The translations under genes and the position numbers were made by a program. Below are positions 16,187 through 25,642 of a stretch of 64,000 nucleotides of DNA, piece by piece; the first letter of the stretch is position 1, and each line of letters opens with the position of its first letter. Source of the DNA: Bacteroidia bacterium. Its GTDB lineage: Bacteria; Bacteroidota; Bacteroidia; NS11-12g; UBA955. Location of the stretch: the NCBI GenBank assembly GCA_023653095.1, contig JAMNXP010000002.1, forward strand, positions 16,910-80,909. Reading direction: 5' to 3'. The notes beneath the pieces are model-generated. The model was not told the DNA's origin. It worked only from the letters and a program-made list of their open reading frames with translations, and did no database searches.

Positions 16187-19060
16187 ATGATAACAAACTT
16201 ACGTTCTGCAATTCGTTTGGGTGCTGTTGTTGCATTCCTATTCGCGGGAGTCAACACGGTTCATGCCCAAGTGATTTCCTATTGGAATTTTAACTCTTCC
16301 ACCCCCGATGGGTCAACATCAACCGGCACAACGTCTCCTATTTTAGGAGCTGGAAAAATTGTATTGCAAAATACCACAACTACTTACGCGTCTGGATTTG
16401 GTAGTTCTGATACGTTTTCATACGATAATAGTGGTTTGAATAGCACAAATTATCCAACCCAAGGTACTAAGTCAAAAGAACACGGAGTAGCATTTTACGT
16501 GAGTACCGTAGGTAAAAAGAACATCATTGTAAAATGGGATAATCGTCATTCAAATACCGCCTCTAAGTGGGTTGCATTGCAGTATACCGTAGATTCAATT
16601 AATTGGATTGATTTCACTGGAACCGGAACAGATACATTGGGACACTACAGAGCCCTTGCTGGTGACGTATGGAATAACAATAGATTGGCAAATTTATCGA
16701 GCATTGACTCAGTGAATGATAATCCAAAGTTCGGATTCAGAATTGTGACTGCGTTTGTACCCGGAACCACCTCTTACATAGCATCAAAATCAACTTCAAC
16801 TTACGGCGGAGGAACATTGAGATTTGATGGTGTTGCTGTTTTGGGGGATGATATCCCAGTAATAACCTCTACAGATACTTTATTCTTACTAAGTCCAGCA
16901 AATAACGCGAGTGTTACTGTAGAAAAAAACAATCCTGCGTTAATCAATATTTCATGGTCTAAGCACGATTCTTGCGTGGCGTACACTTGGAAAGCAGATT
17001 TGGTTATCGGTAATTTCTCTAAACCTTTGTTGGCTATTCCATCCAACAACAGTGGAACTGATACCGTTTTAACTATAACTAGTGGACTTATTGATCAGCA
17101 GTTAGCTGGGTTAGGTATAGCAGAAGGCGATTCTGTAACCATAAAATGGACAGTTACCGGCTACACTAAAACTGATTCAATTTGGGCTTTTAACCCTTAC
17201 ACAATTACACTAAAAAGATCAAAAGTTCCTGCTAGTCCTTTGAAAGCGGGAGATCTTGCCATTGTAGCTTACAGAACCTCGGCTGATGTTTCAGATGAGT
17301 TTGCGGTTTTGGCATTGACTGATATCGCCGAAGACATTAAAGTCATGTTTACGGATTCGAAATTCACATCCAACGCTGTGCCTCAATGCGCTAATGGGTT
17401 GGAGTGGATTTCTCCTAAAGGTGGATTAAAGGCTGGTTCTGTTTTTGTAGTAGGAAACGATAAAGGTACGGTAGACACTGGTTCTATTTCTGGAAAAACA
17501 TTTGGGTTGAGCTCAAGCAGTGACCAAATCATTGCCTATTGCGGCACCTATTATAATCCAACCCATATCACTGCATTGAGTACAAATGCATGGGCTACGG
17601 CGAATACCAGTTGTTCTGGTGGAAGTTCATTGATCCCATCGTCGTTGACGAACGCGACAAACGCAATTTCACATCAATCTACTAAAGGTGGAAATGGCAC
17701 CAACACCATGAATGCTTACTACAACGGAATTACGGATGCATCTGCAGCTGATTTGTTGGCAGCCATCATGGATACCACCAATTGGAACGGAATTTCAGTT
17801 AAGGCTACACAAACTTGGCCAGATTGGAAGTTCTTCGAAAAGGCTCAAGCATTGGAATTTGATTTGTTGTCTCCAGCTGATGCTACTGATTTAACCGTAG
17901 AGTCTGGTGACAATACTCCTGTGAATATTACATGGGAATCTTTGAAGAGCGCTACCAAATATGTATGGAAAGCCGATGTATTGACTGGTGATTTCAGCAA
18001 ACCAGCATTAGCAATACCTTCCAATAATTCAGGGGTTGATACTGTTTTGACTTTGACTGTTTCGGCTATTGATGCTGCTTTGGCTAACTTGGGATTGACT
18101 CAAGGACAATCTATCAACTTGAAGTGGACCGTTACTGCTTTCATGGGAAGTGGTGATAGCGTTAATGCGAAAGCTCCTTTTGGAATTAAATTGACGCGTA
18201 AGGCTGCTGCACATGTAAATAAATTCAAAGCAGGTGATTTCGCAGTAATTGCATATAGAATGAATGCATCAACACCCGATGAATTTGCTTTATTGACTTT
18301 CGTTGATATCGCCGAGGGAACTGAATTGCATTTTGCAGATGCGAAATTTACAGGTACGGCTCAGTGCGATGACGGATTGGTTTGGACAGCCCCTGCGGGC
18401 GGCGTTAAAGCAGGTGAAGTGATCGATGTTTTGAATGATAATCCTGCGGTTGATAAAGGTTCTGTTACCGGTGCTTCTTTTGGATTGAGCAGCGGGGGAG
18501 ACCAAGTGATGATTTGGGAAGGTCCAGCAGCACAGGCAAATCATATTACAGCCTTGAGTTCAAACGCTTGGGCAACATCTGGAATTACCTGTGCATCCAA
18601 AAGCACAAGTATCCTACCAACCAATTTGACCAACGGTGTAAATGCAATATCTCACGAGAAAACCAACGGTGGCGACGGAAGCAATACCGTAAATGCTTAT
18701 TACACCGGAACCATGGAAGGCACCTTCGATGAAATCAAAAAATTGGTCGCAGATTATAAAAATTGGAACGGCACTGGAGCAGGAACAGCGGCTCAAACTT
18801 GGCCAACATGGAACTTTACAGGTAAAGCTGCTTCTAACGTTGAACTCGCAAGAAATAGTTTCAAGCTATATCCAAATCCTTCAAATGGAGTGGTTTACAG
18901 CTCGAAAGAAATGAAATTTACGGTATTGGATTTAGCCGGTAAGGTGGTGTACCAGTCTGTTGTTGCAGAAAACAAGTTAGATGTAAGCAATTTAACCAAT
19001 GGAGTGTATTTCGTGAAGAATGAAATGGGCTTCACTCAACAACTGATAGTACAGCAATAA
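16187..19060 (+). CDS. T9SS-secreted protein with two duplicated modules
   Basis: A 957-residue surface or secreted protein: signal peptide to VHAQ, a beta-sandwich-like N-terminal domain (28-225), then a two-part module present twice. Part A (about 232-345 and 565-675) starts LLSPANNAS / LLSPADATD and contains YTWKADLVIGNFSKP / YVWKADVLTGDFSKP, a SusE-like or Ig-like sandwich. Part B (about 350-545 and 680-870) starts KAGDLAIVAYR / KAGDFAVIAYR and contains DIAE and ITALSTNAWAT / ITALSSNAWAT. The C terminus is a type A sorting domain (KLYPNPSNGVVY, ending FTQQLIVQQ). It leads an operon with a TonB receptor 3 bp downstream, suggesting ligand capture for uptake. Ligand unknown. Confidence 0.7.
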   Translation: MITNLRSAIRLGAVVAFLFAGVNTVHAQVISYWNFNSSTPDGSTSTGTTSPILGAGKIVLQNTTTTYASGFGSSDTFSYDNSGLNSTNYPTQGTKSKEHGVAFYVSTVGKKNIIVKWDNRHSNTASKWVALQYTVDSINWIDFTGTGTDTLGHYRALAGDVWNNNRLANLSSIDSVNDNPKFGFRIVTAFVPGTTSYIASKSTSTYGGGTLRFDGVAVLGDDIPVITSTDTLFLLSPANNASVTVEKNNPALINISWSKHDSCVAYTWKADLVIGNFSKPLLAIPSNNSGTDTVLTITSGLIDQQLAGLGIAEGDSVTIKWTVTGYTKTDSIWAFNPYTITLKRSKVPASPLKAGDLAIVAYRTSADVSDEFAVLALTDIAEDIKVMFTDSKFTSNAVPQCANGLEWISPKGGLKAGSVFVVGNDKGTVDTGSISGKTFGLSSSSDQIIAYCGTYYNPTHITALSTNAWATANTSCSGGSSLIPSSLTNATNAISHQSTKGGNGTNTMNAYYNGITDASAADLLAAIMDTTNWNGISVKATQTWPDWKFFEKAQALEFDLLSPADATDLTVESGDNTPVNITWESLKSATKYVWKADVLTGDFSKPALAIPSNNSGVDTVLTLTVSAIDAALANLGLTQGQSINLKWTVTAFMGSGDSVNAKAPFGIKLTRKAAAHVNKFKAGDFAVIAYRMNASTPDEFALLTFVDIAEGTELHFADAKFTGTAQCDDGLVWTAPAGGVKAGEVIDVLNDNPAVDKGSVTGASFGLSSGGDQVMIWEGPAAQANHITALSSNAWATSGITCASKSTSILPTNLTNGVNAISHEKTNGGDGSNTVNAYYTGTMEGTFDEIKKLVADYKNWNGTGAGTAAQTWPTWNFTGKAASNVELARNSFKLYPNPSNGVVYSSKEMKFTVLDLAGKVVYQSVVAENKLDVSNLTNGVYFVKNEMGFTQQLIVQQ

Positions 19061-19063
19061 GAA

Positions 19064-21802
19064 GTGAATAGACTTCTTGCCATATTCTCTGCGTTTCTCT
19101 TAACTGCAATCGCAGAAGCTCAGTCAACGGGTGTCATTCGTGGGGTGGTTTCAGACGCCATCACGGAGGCACCCATTGCCTCTTGTAAAATAACATCACT
19201 AGAAGGTGTTACGTTGGGATTCTCAAAACTTGATGGCTCCTTTGAAATTAAAACTGCGACAAGTCAAGCCTATTTTGAGCATCCTGATTTTGTCAAGAAA
19301 TCCATTGAGTTAAAATTTTCGGGTTTTAACATGGTGTCTCTGATGCCTTTGGACGCTCAAATTGACGAAGTCAATATTTCTACCAAGAAAGACGATGGAA
19401 CTGAGCTGAGTGCGAGGCTTTCCGAGAAAACGTCCCTTACAGTAAAAAATATCATATCCTCTCAAGAGATTGATGTATCGCCAGATATTACGGTGGCGAA
19501 TGTGATTCAACGAGTATCGGGCATTTCCATCGAGCGAAATAACAACGGAGACGGGCAGCATGCCATTGTACGTGGTATGGATAAGCGCTACAATTACACT
19601 TTGGTGAATGGAATTAAAATTCCGTCGCCAGACAATAAAAATAGATACGTTCCCTTAGATATTTTCCCTTCCGATCTACTTGATCGCTTGGAAGTTACCA
19701 AAGCACTGACTCCAAATATGGAAGGAGATGCTATTGGAGGTGTGGTTGATATGAAACTGAAAGACGCTCCCAATCGCAAGATTTTTAATGTGAATGTGGG
19801 TACGGGTTACAGTCAACTATTTTTAGACAGAGATTACCGTTCGTTTGAAACTCAAGACGTTTCTCGTAGGTCTCCACATGCAGTGAATGGGACTGATTAT
19901 AGAGCGAAAACAGCTGATTTTCTGATGTCTAATTTGGTGTATACCGATGGGCAAGCACCTTTGAATCAGCTTTTTGGATTATCTATGGGAAATCGTTTTA
20001 TGAAAGGTCGATTGGGAGGAATTCTTGCCCTAAGTTATCAAAACACCTACCGCGGAGCTAATTCCATGTTCATGTCTACTTTTATTCAACCCGAAACCAA
20101 TACCCCTTATTACGAGATCATGCAGTTGCGGAAGTTTTCGGCTCAGCAGCGCAGAACTGGGGTGCATACCAAATGGGATTATAAATTTAGCAACCGCAGC
20201 CAAATCAGTTTATACGCGGCTTATATAGGACTTTTAGATCGTGAAGTTCGCGATAGGGTAGACACCATTTTGAAGATTGGCCGTGGACAAGGGCCCGGAA
20301 CGGGTAGAGTAGAACTTCGAAATAGAAGTCGACAGAAGTTTCAAGATATTTACAACGCCACACTCCAAGGAAAACATCAATTGGGTGGGGTGAAAATGGA
20401 TTGGTCGGCCGTGTATTCCTTAGCCATTCAAGACGATCCTGATATGGCTCAATTTGCGCTATTAACCGAAGTTTTGAAGGACAGTGCAGGCAATTTTATT
20501 GATAAGCCAGACGTGATTGATCGTGATTTTACCCGCAGATGGGTACACAACAGCGACCAAGACATTGCACTTTATTACAATGCCAGTTATCTCACCAAAT
20601 TGGGAGAGTCTGTGGTTGATTTTTCTGCTGGTGGACTCTATAGGATGAAGAACAGGAGTCATGAATTCAATTCTTATTTATTTAGAAATGTTCCGGTTGG
20701 GCAAGTTTGGACAGGCTCCCCTTACAATCATACTTGGGAGCTTTTTAATACCTTGGGTACGCCAACAGATCCATTGAATTACGATTGCAATGAGAATGTT
20801 CTCGGCCTGTATGGTATGGCTAAGTGGGAATATTTGAAATGGCAAGCCTTGGGTGGCGTTCGATTCGAGAACACCGCGTTTGATTGGGAAACTCAAGCAC
20901 CCAAAACCGTTAACGGAAGAACCGGTAGCATCAGATACAGCGACCTTTTGCCCAGCATCCATATTAAATACCTGGCCAATAATAATATGCAGGTGAGAAG
21001 TTCTTACTTCGCGTCTATTTCTAGACCAAGTTTCTATGAGGTAATTCCCTACGAGATCAACGAAGAAGATTTCCGAGAGAGAGGAAATCCCTTTCTACGA
21101 AGAACCCAAGCACACAATTTTGATTTGCGATTGGAGCATTTTTCCAAACAGGTGAACAAATTTATGGTGGGTGCATTTTATAAGAAGATCATCAACCCCA
21201 TCGAAAGCGCTTTGGTCATTACGGGCCAAACGGTTTATGCTCAGCCCAATAACTTTGGAACGGCATTCAATTATGGAGTAGAAGTGGATGCTTCTCGCTA
21301 TTTTGGAAACTTTGGGATAAGAGGATTTTACACGTTCACCAATTCCAGCATTACCACATCTAAAATAGTCAAATTTAGAAACGATCAAGGAAGTTTAACC
21401 CAGCGAAACGAAGATCAGACACGTCCACTTCAAGGTCAATCGAAGCATATTTTCAATGCCTCTTTGTTGTATAAAAACACTAAGACTGGTACCGACATTC
21501 AACTTTCTGGGGTTTATACCGGACAGAGAATCATGACCGTTTCTCCTTATTTAAATAACGATGTTTGGCAACGAGCCTATTTCATTGTTGATTTTTCAAT
21601 TGAACAAAAAGTGGCCAAGAATTGGTTTTTCTATGCCAAGTTGAATAATCTTTTGAATACACCCATGAGGGCTGATATCCTTCTTCCGAATACTTTCAAT
21701 CCTGAGCAAGCGCCCTATTTGGATGCAAGTAGTTCCGTATTGGTGAGGGAAGATTTTTACGGCCAAACTTATTTCGCAGGAATCAAATTTAAATTTTTAT
21801 AA
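19064..21802 (+). CDS. TonB-dependent receptor with carboxypeptidase-like N-domain (GTG start)
   Basis: A 912-residue outer-membrane receptor: GTG start and signal peptide ending AEAQ, a CarboxypepD_reg-like domain (about 20-100, GVIRGVVSDAITEAPIASC), a plug domain (120-235, DVSPDITVANVIQRVSGISIERN and IVRGMDKRYNYTLVNG), and a 22-strand barrel to a C-terminal FAGIKFKFL ending in aromatic residue. The plug with GRYVPLD-like and DRLEVTKALTPNMEGDAIGG is that of siderophore/peptide-type TonB receptors rather than SusC. It sits 3 bp after the T9SS protein and 1 bp before a lipoprotein, so the three act together at the cell surface. Substrate unknown. Confidence 0.9.
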   Translation: MNRLLAIFSAFLLTAIAEAQSTGVIRGVVSDAITEAPIASCKITSLEGVTLGFSKLDGSFEIKTATSQAYFEHPDFVKKSIELKFSGFNMVSLMPLDAQIDEVNISTKKDDGTELSARLSEKTSLTVKNIISSQEIDVSPDITVANVIQRVSGISIERNNNGDGQHAIVRGMDKRYNYTLVNGIKIPSPDNKNRYVPLDIFPSDLLDRLEVTKALTPNMEGDAIGGVVDMKLKDAPNRKIFNVNVGTGYSQLFLDRDYRSFETQDVSRRSPHAVNGTDYRAKTADFLMSNLVYTDGQAPLNQLFGLSMGNRFMKGRLGGILALSYQNTYRGANSMFMSTFIQPETNTPYYEIMQLRKFSAQQRRTGVHTKWDYKFSNRSQISLYAAYIGLLDREVRDRVDTILKIGRGQGPGTGRVELRNRSRQKFQDIYNATLQGKHQLGGVKMDWSAVYSLAIQDDPDMAQFALLTEVLKDSAGNFIDKPDVIDRDFTRRWVHNSDQDIALYYNASYLTKLGESVVDFSAGGLYRMKNRSHEFNSYLFRNVPVGQVWTGSPYNHTWELFNTLGTPTDPLNYDCNENVLGLYGMAKWEYLKWQALGGVRFENTAFDWETQAPKTVNGRTGSIRYSDLLPSIHIKYLANNNMQVRSSYFASISRPSFYEVIPYEINEEDFRERGNPFLRRTQAHNFDLRLEHFSKQVNKFMVGAFYKKIINPIESALVITGQTVYAQPNNFGTAFNYGVEVDASRYFGNFGIRGFYTFTNSSITTSKIVKFRNDQGSLTQRNEDQTRPLQGQSKHIFNASLLYKNTKTGTDIQLSGVYTGQRIMTVSPYLNNDVWQRAYFIVDFSIEQKVAKNWFFYAKLNNLLNTPMRADILLPNTFNPEQAPYLDASSSVLVREDFYGQTYFAGIKFKFL

Positions 21803-21803
21803 C

Positions 21804-23132
21804 ATGAAAAAAATCATTTACACTTTGTCGCTCGCAACCTTAGCCTTTTTGGCTTCTTGCGGAGAAGAAGACACAAAAATTGACGATGGCAAACAAGATA
21901 GCGTTGTTACCATCTCAGATGCCACAACTGAATTAAAGGGTTACATGCGTGGAACCCTCAAAGCGGGTAAAACCTATTACTTGATTGCTGACATGATTGT
22001 ACCTGAAAACGAAACCGTTACCGTTGAGCCAGGAGTAACTGTTATTGCAGTTGGAGACGGTACAGCTATTGGTCCTGAAATTACTGTAGGTGGTACTTTT
22101 GCTGCGTTGGGTACAAAGGCTCAACCTATCAAGTTTACAGTCCCTGCTGATAAAAATGATATCAGCAACATTTTTGCTGGACTTTGGGGTGGATTTCAAT
22201 GCAAGACCACTGCAAAAGCATTGGTATTGAAGTGGTGTCAAGTGGAATATTTAGGCGGTGAGGGCGGACCTGCTTCTCCGCGCGCGGGAAAAACGAGATA
22301 TGGTTTCTCTTCTTTAGACCCAAATACTGAAATTGTTGTAGAAGATTGTTGGTTCCGCGGTTCTGTAGATGATATGTTCCGTCCCAATGGTGGTAAAATC
22401 CATATGGTTCGCAACGTATTTGAATTCGCTGGCGAAACAGGTGGAGATGGCTTGAACATCAAAGGTGGTACACTTGGTAATATAGCATACAACTTATTCA
22501 TTGGTGGTGCCACAAACGCTTACAAAGTTTCCAACGAAGGTTCTTCAACGGTTCAAACCAACGTGAACGTATACAACAATATCGCAATTAACTGCGGATA
22601 CCGTCGTGCAGGTAACACCCGCGGAGCAAACATCAACTACGAAGTGGGTGCTCGTGGATATGCTTACAACAACATCATTGTAAACTGCAAGCGCGGCATG
22701 CGTGTTTTGGAGGACGGTGATTTGCAAAACATCAAATTTGATAACAACCTTTATTATGCAGCACACCAAGCTATGGTTGACGAGTTCATCCCAACCGATG
22801 CCACTACGCCAACTAAAGCTGTATTGGGAAGTAATAACATCATTGGTAAAGCAGGTGAAAACGATCCTATGTTTGCGAATGTCAATGTAACTCAATTTGC
22901 ATTGGCTGATTTCGAAGCAGGTAGTACACAGCCTCGTGCGATGAACGAAAAAGGCACCAACGATTTCCGTTTGAAATCAGGTTCACCTTGCATTGGAAAA
23001 GGTAAAACTGATTTTTCACCAGTATCTGTACAGTGGGTTCACGCAACCGGCGCATTGGCCCCAAGTACTGCTTCTCCCAATAAAGATTTGGGTGCATTCC
23101 CAACAGATAATTCTGGGAATCAGTATTTTTAA
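21804..23132 (+). CDS. Parallel beta-helix lipoprotein (pectate-lyase-like fold)
   Basis: A 442-residue lipoprotein (lipobox LASC at 16-19, followed by GEEDTKIDD, whose acidic residues could favour surface export). The N-terminal part is VTVEPGVTVIAVGDGTAIGPEITVGGTFAALGTKAQPIKFT, a repeat pattern of right-handed beta helices, and later rungs (NVYNNIAINCGYRR, AYNNIIVNCKRGMRVLEDG, KFDNNLYY) continue it. Pectate-lyase catalytic residues cannot be assigned, so it may bind rather than cleave. As third gene of the operon it is likely the surface partner of the TonB receptor. A long heptamer array begins directly after its stop. Confidence 0.7.
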   Translation: MKKIIYTLSLATLAFLASCGEEDTKIDDGKQDSVVTISDATTELKGYMRGTLKAGKTYYLIADMIVPENETVTVEPGVTVIAVGDGTAIGPEITVGGTFAALGTKAQPIKFTVPADKNDISNIFAGLWGGFQCKTTAKALVLKWCQVEYLGGEGGPASPRAGKTRYGFSSLDPNTEIVVEDCWFRGSVDDMFRPNGGKIHMVRNVFEFAGETGGDGLNIKGGTLGNIAYNLFIGGATNAYKVSNEGSSTVQTNVNVYNNIAINCGYRRAGNTRGANINYEVGARGYAYNNIIVNCKRGMRVLEDGDLQNIKFDNNLYYAAHQAMVDEFIPTDATTPTKAVLGSNNIIGKAGENDPMFANVNVTQFALADFEAGSTQPRAMNEKGTNDFRLKSGSPCIGKGKTDFSPVSVQWVHATGALAPSTASPNKDLGAFPTDNSGNQYF

Positions 23133-23138
23133 GGTGGT

Positions 23139-23302
23139 GGTCGGTTTTCGGTGATCGGTGATCGGTGATCGGTGATCGGTGATCGGTGATCGGTGATCGG
23201 TGATCGGTAATCGGTGGTCAGCCGTCAGCGGTCAGCGGTCAGCGGTCAGCGGACAGCGGACAGCGGATTTCTAAACCCTCAACTCTCAACTCTCAACTCT
23301 AG
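23139..23302 (+). repeat. Heptanucleotide repeat array, locus 1
   Basis: Three tandem 7-bp families follow each other: CGGTGAT repeated exactly eight times at 23149-23204 then degenerating (CGGTAAT, CGGTGGT), GTCAGCG-type units from about 23218 to 23266 (with a GGACAGC variant), and CTCAACT units from about 23278 to 23300. It fills the gap between two same-strand genes. The order GGTGATC-type then GGTCAGC-type is repeated at other loci in this window. Confidence 0.9.
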
Positions 23303-23319
23303 AGATTATATTTGAAATT

Positions 23320-24279
23320 GTGTACCAAATTGTTAAAATAAGCATTGCCGCGACCTTGGTCGCGGCAATTGCGCATTGTGAGAAGCCCGCAGTTTTTGGT
23401 CCTCCATTAATTGGAGACCCGTGGGCTGAATCGTATACCGAGTTTGATTATTCCGTTAGTGACGTTTCGCAGGATAGTTCGTTTGGGCCATTCACTCAAA
23501 TGGGTATGCTTGAGAATCCGTCCCTCAAAGAAAATTCTGGACTAGCCCCTTGCTCTTACCGTAGTGATTGGTTGTACGGACATAATGACGGTGGAGATTT
23601 TAACCGCTTTTTTGTTTTCGATACTACCGGAAAGAATGTTCGTCATATAACGGTTCCGGGATTTTCAAACCGTGATTGCGAGGACATGGGTATTGATCAA
23701 AACCCCATCGATGGAAAGAAATATCTGTATCTCGCTGATTTTGGGGACAACAATGCTGTTTATCCGGAGATTTACGTTTATAGGTTTGCTGAACCTATTT
23801 TGTCATCCAATGCAGGCGATACCTCAGTTGAAACTGCCGAAAAGCTCACTTTTGTTTATCCCGATGGACCCCGCGACGCGGAAACCTTGTTGGTTGATCC
23901 TTGGAGTCACCATTTGTATATTGTCACTAAGCGAGAGTCAAAGGCTCGAGTTTATAAAGCTGAATATCCATTTAAATTAGCTGCAGGTGAAACCAAAATC
24001 ACCCTACAGAAGGTCGCTCAATTGCCTTTTAGTGGACTGGTTGGAGGAGACATCAGTGCTGATGGCAAGCACATTTTAATCAAAAATTACGGACAAATTT
24101 TCTATTGGACCCGCAACGACGGCGAACCGGTAACGGTTGCCTTGAGCCGCAAGCCCAAAGTGGTTCCATACAAAATAGAAACCCAAGGCGAAGCCGTTTG
24201 CTGGTCAAATGATTCAAGGAGCTACTATACAGTGAGTGAAGGTAAAGCCGCGCCCATTTATAAGGGTGGGTTTCGTTAA
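23320..24279 (+). CDS. Predicted secreted beta-propeller-like protein (GTG start)
   Basis: A 319-residue protein starting at GTG 23320 (MYQIVKISIAATLVAAIAHC). The N-terminal hydrophobic stretch ends at a Cys, a weak lipobox with His at -1. The body has propeller-like strands: NSGLAPCSYRSDWLYGHNDGGDFNRFFVFD, DCEDMGID, YLYLADFGDNNAVYPEIYVYR, RDAETLLVDPWSHHLYIVTKRE and GGDISADGKHILIKNYGQIFYW. Such proteins in Bacteroidota are annotated only as hypothetical or lipoprotein; the acidic DGGD, DCED and DFGDN loops could bind calcium or phosphate. Repeat arrays flank it on both sides and no operon partner is visible. Confidence 0.55.
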   Translation: MYQIVKISIAATLVAAIAHCEKPAVFGPPLIGDPWAESYTEFDYSVSDVSQDSSFGPFTQMGMLENPSLKENSGLAPCSYRSDWLYGHNDGGDFNRFFVFDTTGKNVRHITVPGFSNRDCEDMGIDQNPIDGKKYLYLADFGDNNAVYPEIYVYRFAEPILSSNAGDTSVETAEKLTFVYPDGPRDAETLLVDPWSHHLYIVTKRESKARVYKAEYPFKLAAGETKITLQKVAQLPFSGLVGGDISADGKHILIKNYGQIFYWTRNDGEPVTVALSRKPKVVPYKIETQGEAVCWSNDSRSYYTVSEGKAAPIYKGGFR

Positions 24280-24280
24280 A

Positions 24281-24378
24281 TAGCGGACAGCGCTCAGCAT
24301 TCAGCGGTCAGCAGTCAGCGGTCAGCGGTCAGCAGTCAGCCGACAGCCGATAATCGATAACCGATAACCGTACAGCTA
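24281..24378 (+). repeat. Heptanucleotide repeat array, locus 2
   Basis: About 100 bp of degenerate 7-bp units: GGTCAGC/AGTCAGC/GGACAGC-type from about 24284 to 24345, then CCGATAA-type (GATAATC, GATAACC) to about 24370. It occupies the space between the convergent genes ending at 24279 and 24386. Confidence 0.8.
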
Positions 24379-24385
24379 TCAATTT

Positions 24386-24829
24386 TCACTGCATATTAAA
24401 CATCAACGGTATCTCGAAATAACTATTGATGGGAAGTCCGTCTTTTTTGCCGGGATTCCAGCGTTTTGATCTTTTAAGGATTCGGATGGTTTCATGCGTG
24501 AATTCAGGGCATGCAGCAACTGTTTTCATGGGCTTAAAATTGCTCAATTCTCCGTTCTTGTTCACCGTGAAGCGAACAACCACTTTTCCGCTGATTCCTT
24601 CATCCATGCATCTTGTGGGGTATTTTACCTGATCGCTGATGAATCGATAGAATTTCTGCTCTCCTCCGGGGTAATTTGCTCGCTCAAAAGAGGGAGAATT
24701 CATTGCGTCTAAATCAATGACATCTTTATCATAAACTGCTGCTTCGGCCTGTGGCTTGGGTGAGTCTAATTCTTGAGCATGAGTCGAAGACAGAATAAAT
24801 ATCCCCAGAAAAAAGAGAAACGTTTTCAT
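24386..24829 (-). CDS. Secreted TonB C-terminal-domain protein
   Basis: A 147-residue protein with an N-terminal signal sequence ending STHAQ and a C-terminal TonB domain (about 55-147): GGEQKFYRFISDQVKYPTRCMDEGISGKVVVRFTVNKNGEL and the terminal LKRSKRWNPGKKDGLPINSYFEIPLMFN. Unlike classic TonB it has no proline-rich spacer or inner-membrane anchor if the signal is cleaved, so energy transduction is doubtful; such short forms are common in Bacteroidota. The ATG at 24829 is chosen because a -7 box lies four bases before it; the earlier in-frame start at 24856 lies upstream of the box. Confidence 0.75.
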   Translation of the reverse strand: MKTFLFFLGIFILSSTHAQELDSPKPQAEAAVYDKDVIDLDAMNSPSFERANYPGGEQKFYRFISDQVKYPTRCMDEGISGKVVVRFTVNKNGELSNFKPMKTVAACPEFTHETIRILKRSKRWNPGKKDGLPINSYFEIPLMFNMQ

Positions 24830-24833
24830 CGAA

Positions 24834-24841
24834 CAAATATA
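24834..24841 (-). promoter_or_regulatory. -7 box TATATTTG of TonB-domain gene
   Basis: Minus-strand TATATTTG, four bases from the ATG at 24829; it faces the equally placed box of the divergent nitroreductase gene 37 bp away. Confidence 0.55.
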
Positions 24842-24878
24842 ATATAAGCATTTCAAAACCTTTAAAATTGCTACTTGT

Positions 24879-24886
24879 TACTTTTG
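24879..24886 (+). promoter_or_regulatory. -7 box TACTTTTG of nitroreductase gene
   Basis: Exact TAnnTTTG match ending four bases before the ATG at 24891; predicts a leaderless transcript. Confidence 0.55.
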
Positions 24887-24890
24887 TATT

Positions 24891-25520
24891 ATGTCATTGA
24901 TTGAATCGCTTCGCTGGAGATACGCTGTTAAGAATTATAGAAATCAAGTTGTTGAACAAGACAAACTAGATCAGATTTTAGAATCTATTCGATTGACTCC
25001 AACCTCAATGGGTCTGCAAACATTTAAGGTGTTTGTGATTAGTGATCAAGCCATGAGACAAGAAATGTTGACCAAGGTTTGCAAGCAACCTCAGACGGTG
25101 GAAGCAAGCCATTTGCTGGTTTTTGCAGCCTATTCAGAGTTGAACGATGATCAAATAGATCAATACATGTTGAGGATTGCTGAAACTCGCAATCAAGATG
25201 TATCGGAATTAGATAAATTCAAAATGGGCATTAAAGGTTTCACCAGTAAAATGAGTAAAGACGAATTTATGTCGTGGACGTCTAAGCAAACCTACATTGC
25301 ACTTGGAACTGCAATGGCAGCTGCAGCACATTTGGAGGTAGATTCTACCCCTATGGAGGGATTTGATAACAAAGCCATGGATGAACTATTGAATCTGCAA
25401 AGCCAAGGTTTGTTCTCTACTGTGATGTTGGCTGTAGGATATAGAGATGCGGAAAAAGATTTCTTGGCGAAAGCAAAAAAGGTAAGAAAATCAATAGAAG
25501 AGTTATTTTTAGTGAAGTAA
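24891..25520 (+). CDS. Nitroreductase family NAD(P)H oxidoreductase
   Basis: A 209-residue FMN-dependent enzyme of the nitroreductase fold. RWRYAVKNYRNQVV at the N terminus holds the phosphate-binding Arg-x-Tyr pattern, LTPTSMGLQTFKVFVI gives the conserved FMN-contacting Ser/Gln region, and QTYIALGTAMAAAAHLEVDSTPMEGFD is the family core with the GFD motif. Substrate (nitro compounds, quinones or other acceptors) cannot be predicted. It is a single gene, divergent from the TonB-domain gene, with both starts separated by only 61 bp. Confidence 0.88.
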   Translation: MSLIESLRWRYAVKNYRNQVVEQDKLDQILESIRLTPTSMGLQTFKVFVISDQAMRQEMLTKVCKQPQTVEASHLLVFAAYSELNDDQIDQYMLRIAETRNQDVSELDKFKMGIKGFTSKMSKDEFMSWTSKQTYIALGTAMAAAAHLEVDSTPMEGFDNKAMDELLNLQSQGLFSTVMLAVGYRDAEKDFLAKAKKVRKSIEELFLVK

Positions 25521-25595
25521 TTTATCAGACTAAATTTTTTGTAAGTCATTGGTTTTGTTTGTAAAATATTACTAAGTTTTCTAGAAATTGTTTTG

Positions 25596-25620
25596 AATGT
25601 TCAATAATATTTTGAACATT
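25596..25620. promoter_or_regulatory. Perfect 9-bp inverted repeat upstream of LamG protein gene
   Basis: AATGTTCAA, seven-base spacer, TTGAACATT, ending 22 bp before the ATG at 25643 in an otherwise AT-rich gap. Symmetry and position suit a dimeric repressor or activator site; a short RNA hairpin is the alternative. Confidence 0.45.
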
Positions 25621-25642
25621 TGAGATAACAACAATAATTTCT

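Noticed and set aside
23149..23211. Regular repeats that might be a CRISPR array
   Set aside because: The units are 7 bp and contiguous with no unique spacers, and no cas genes are present.
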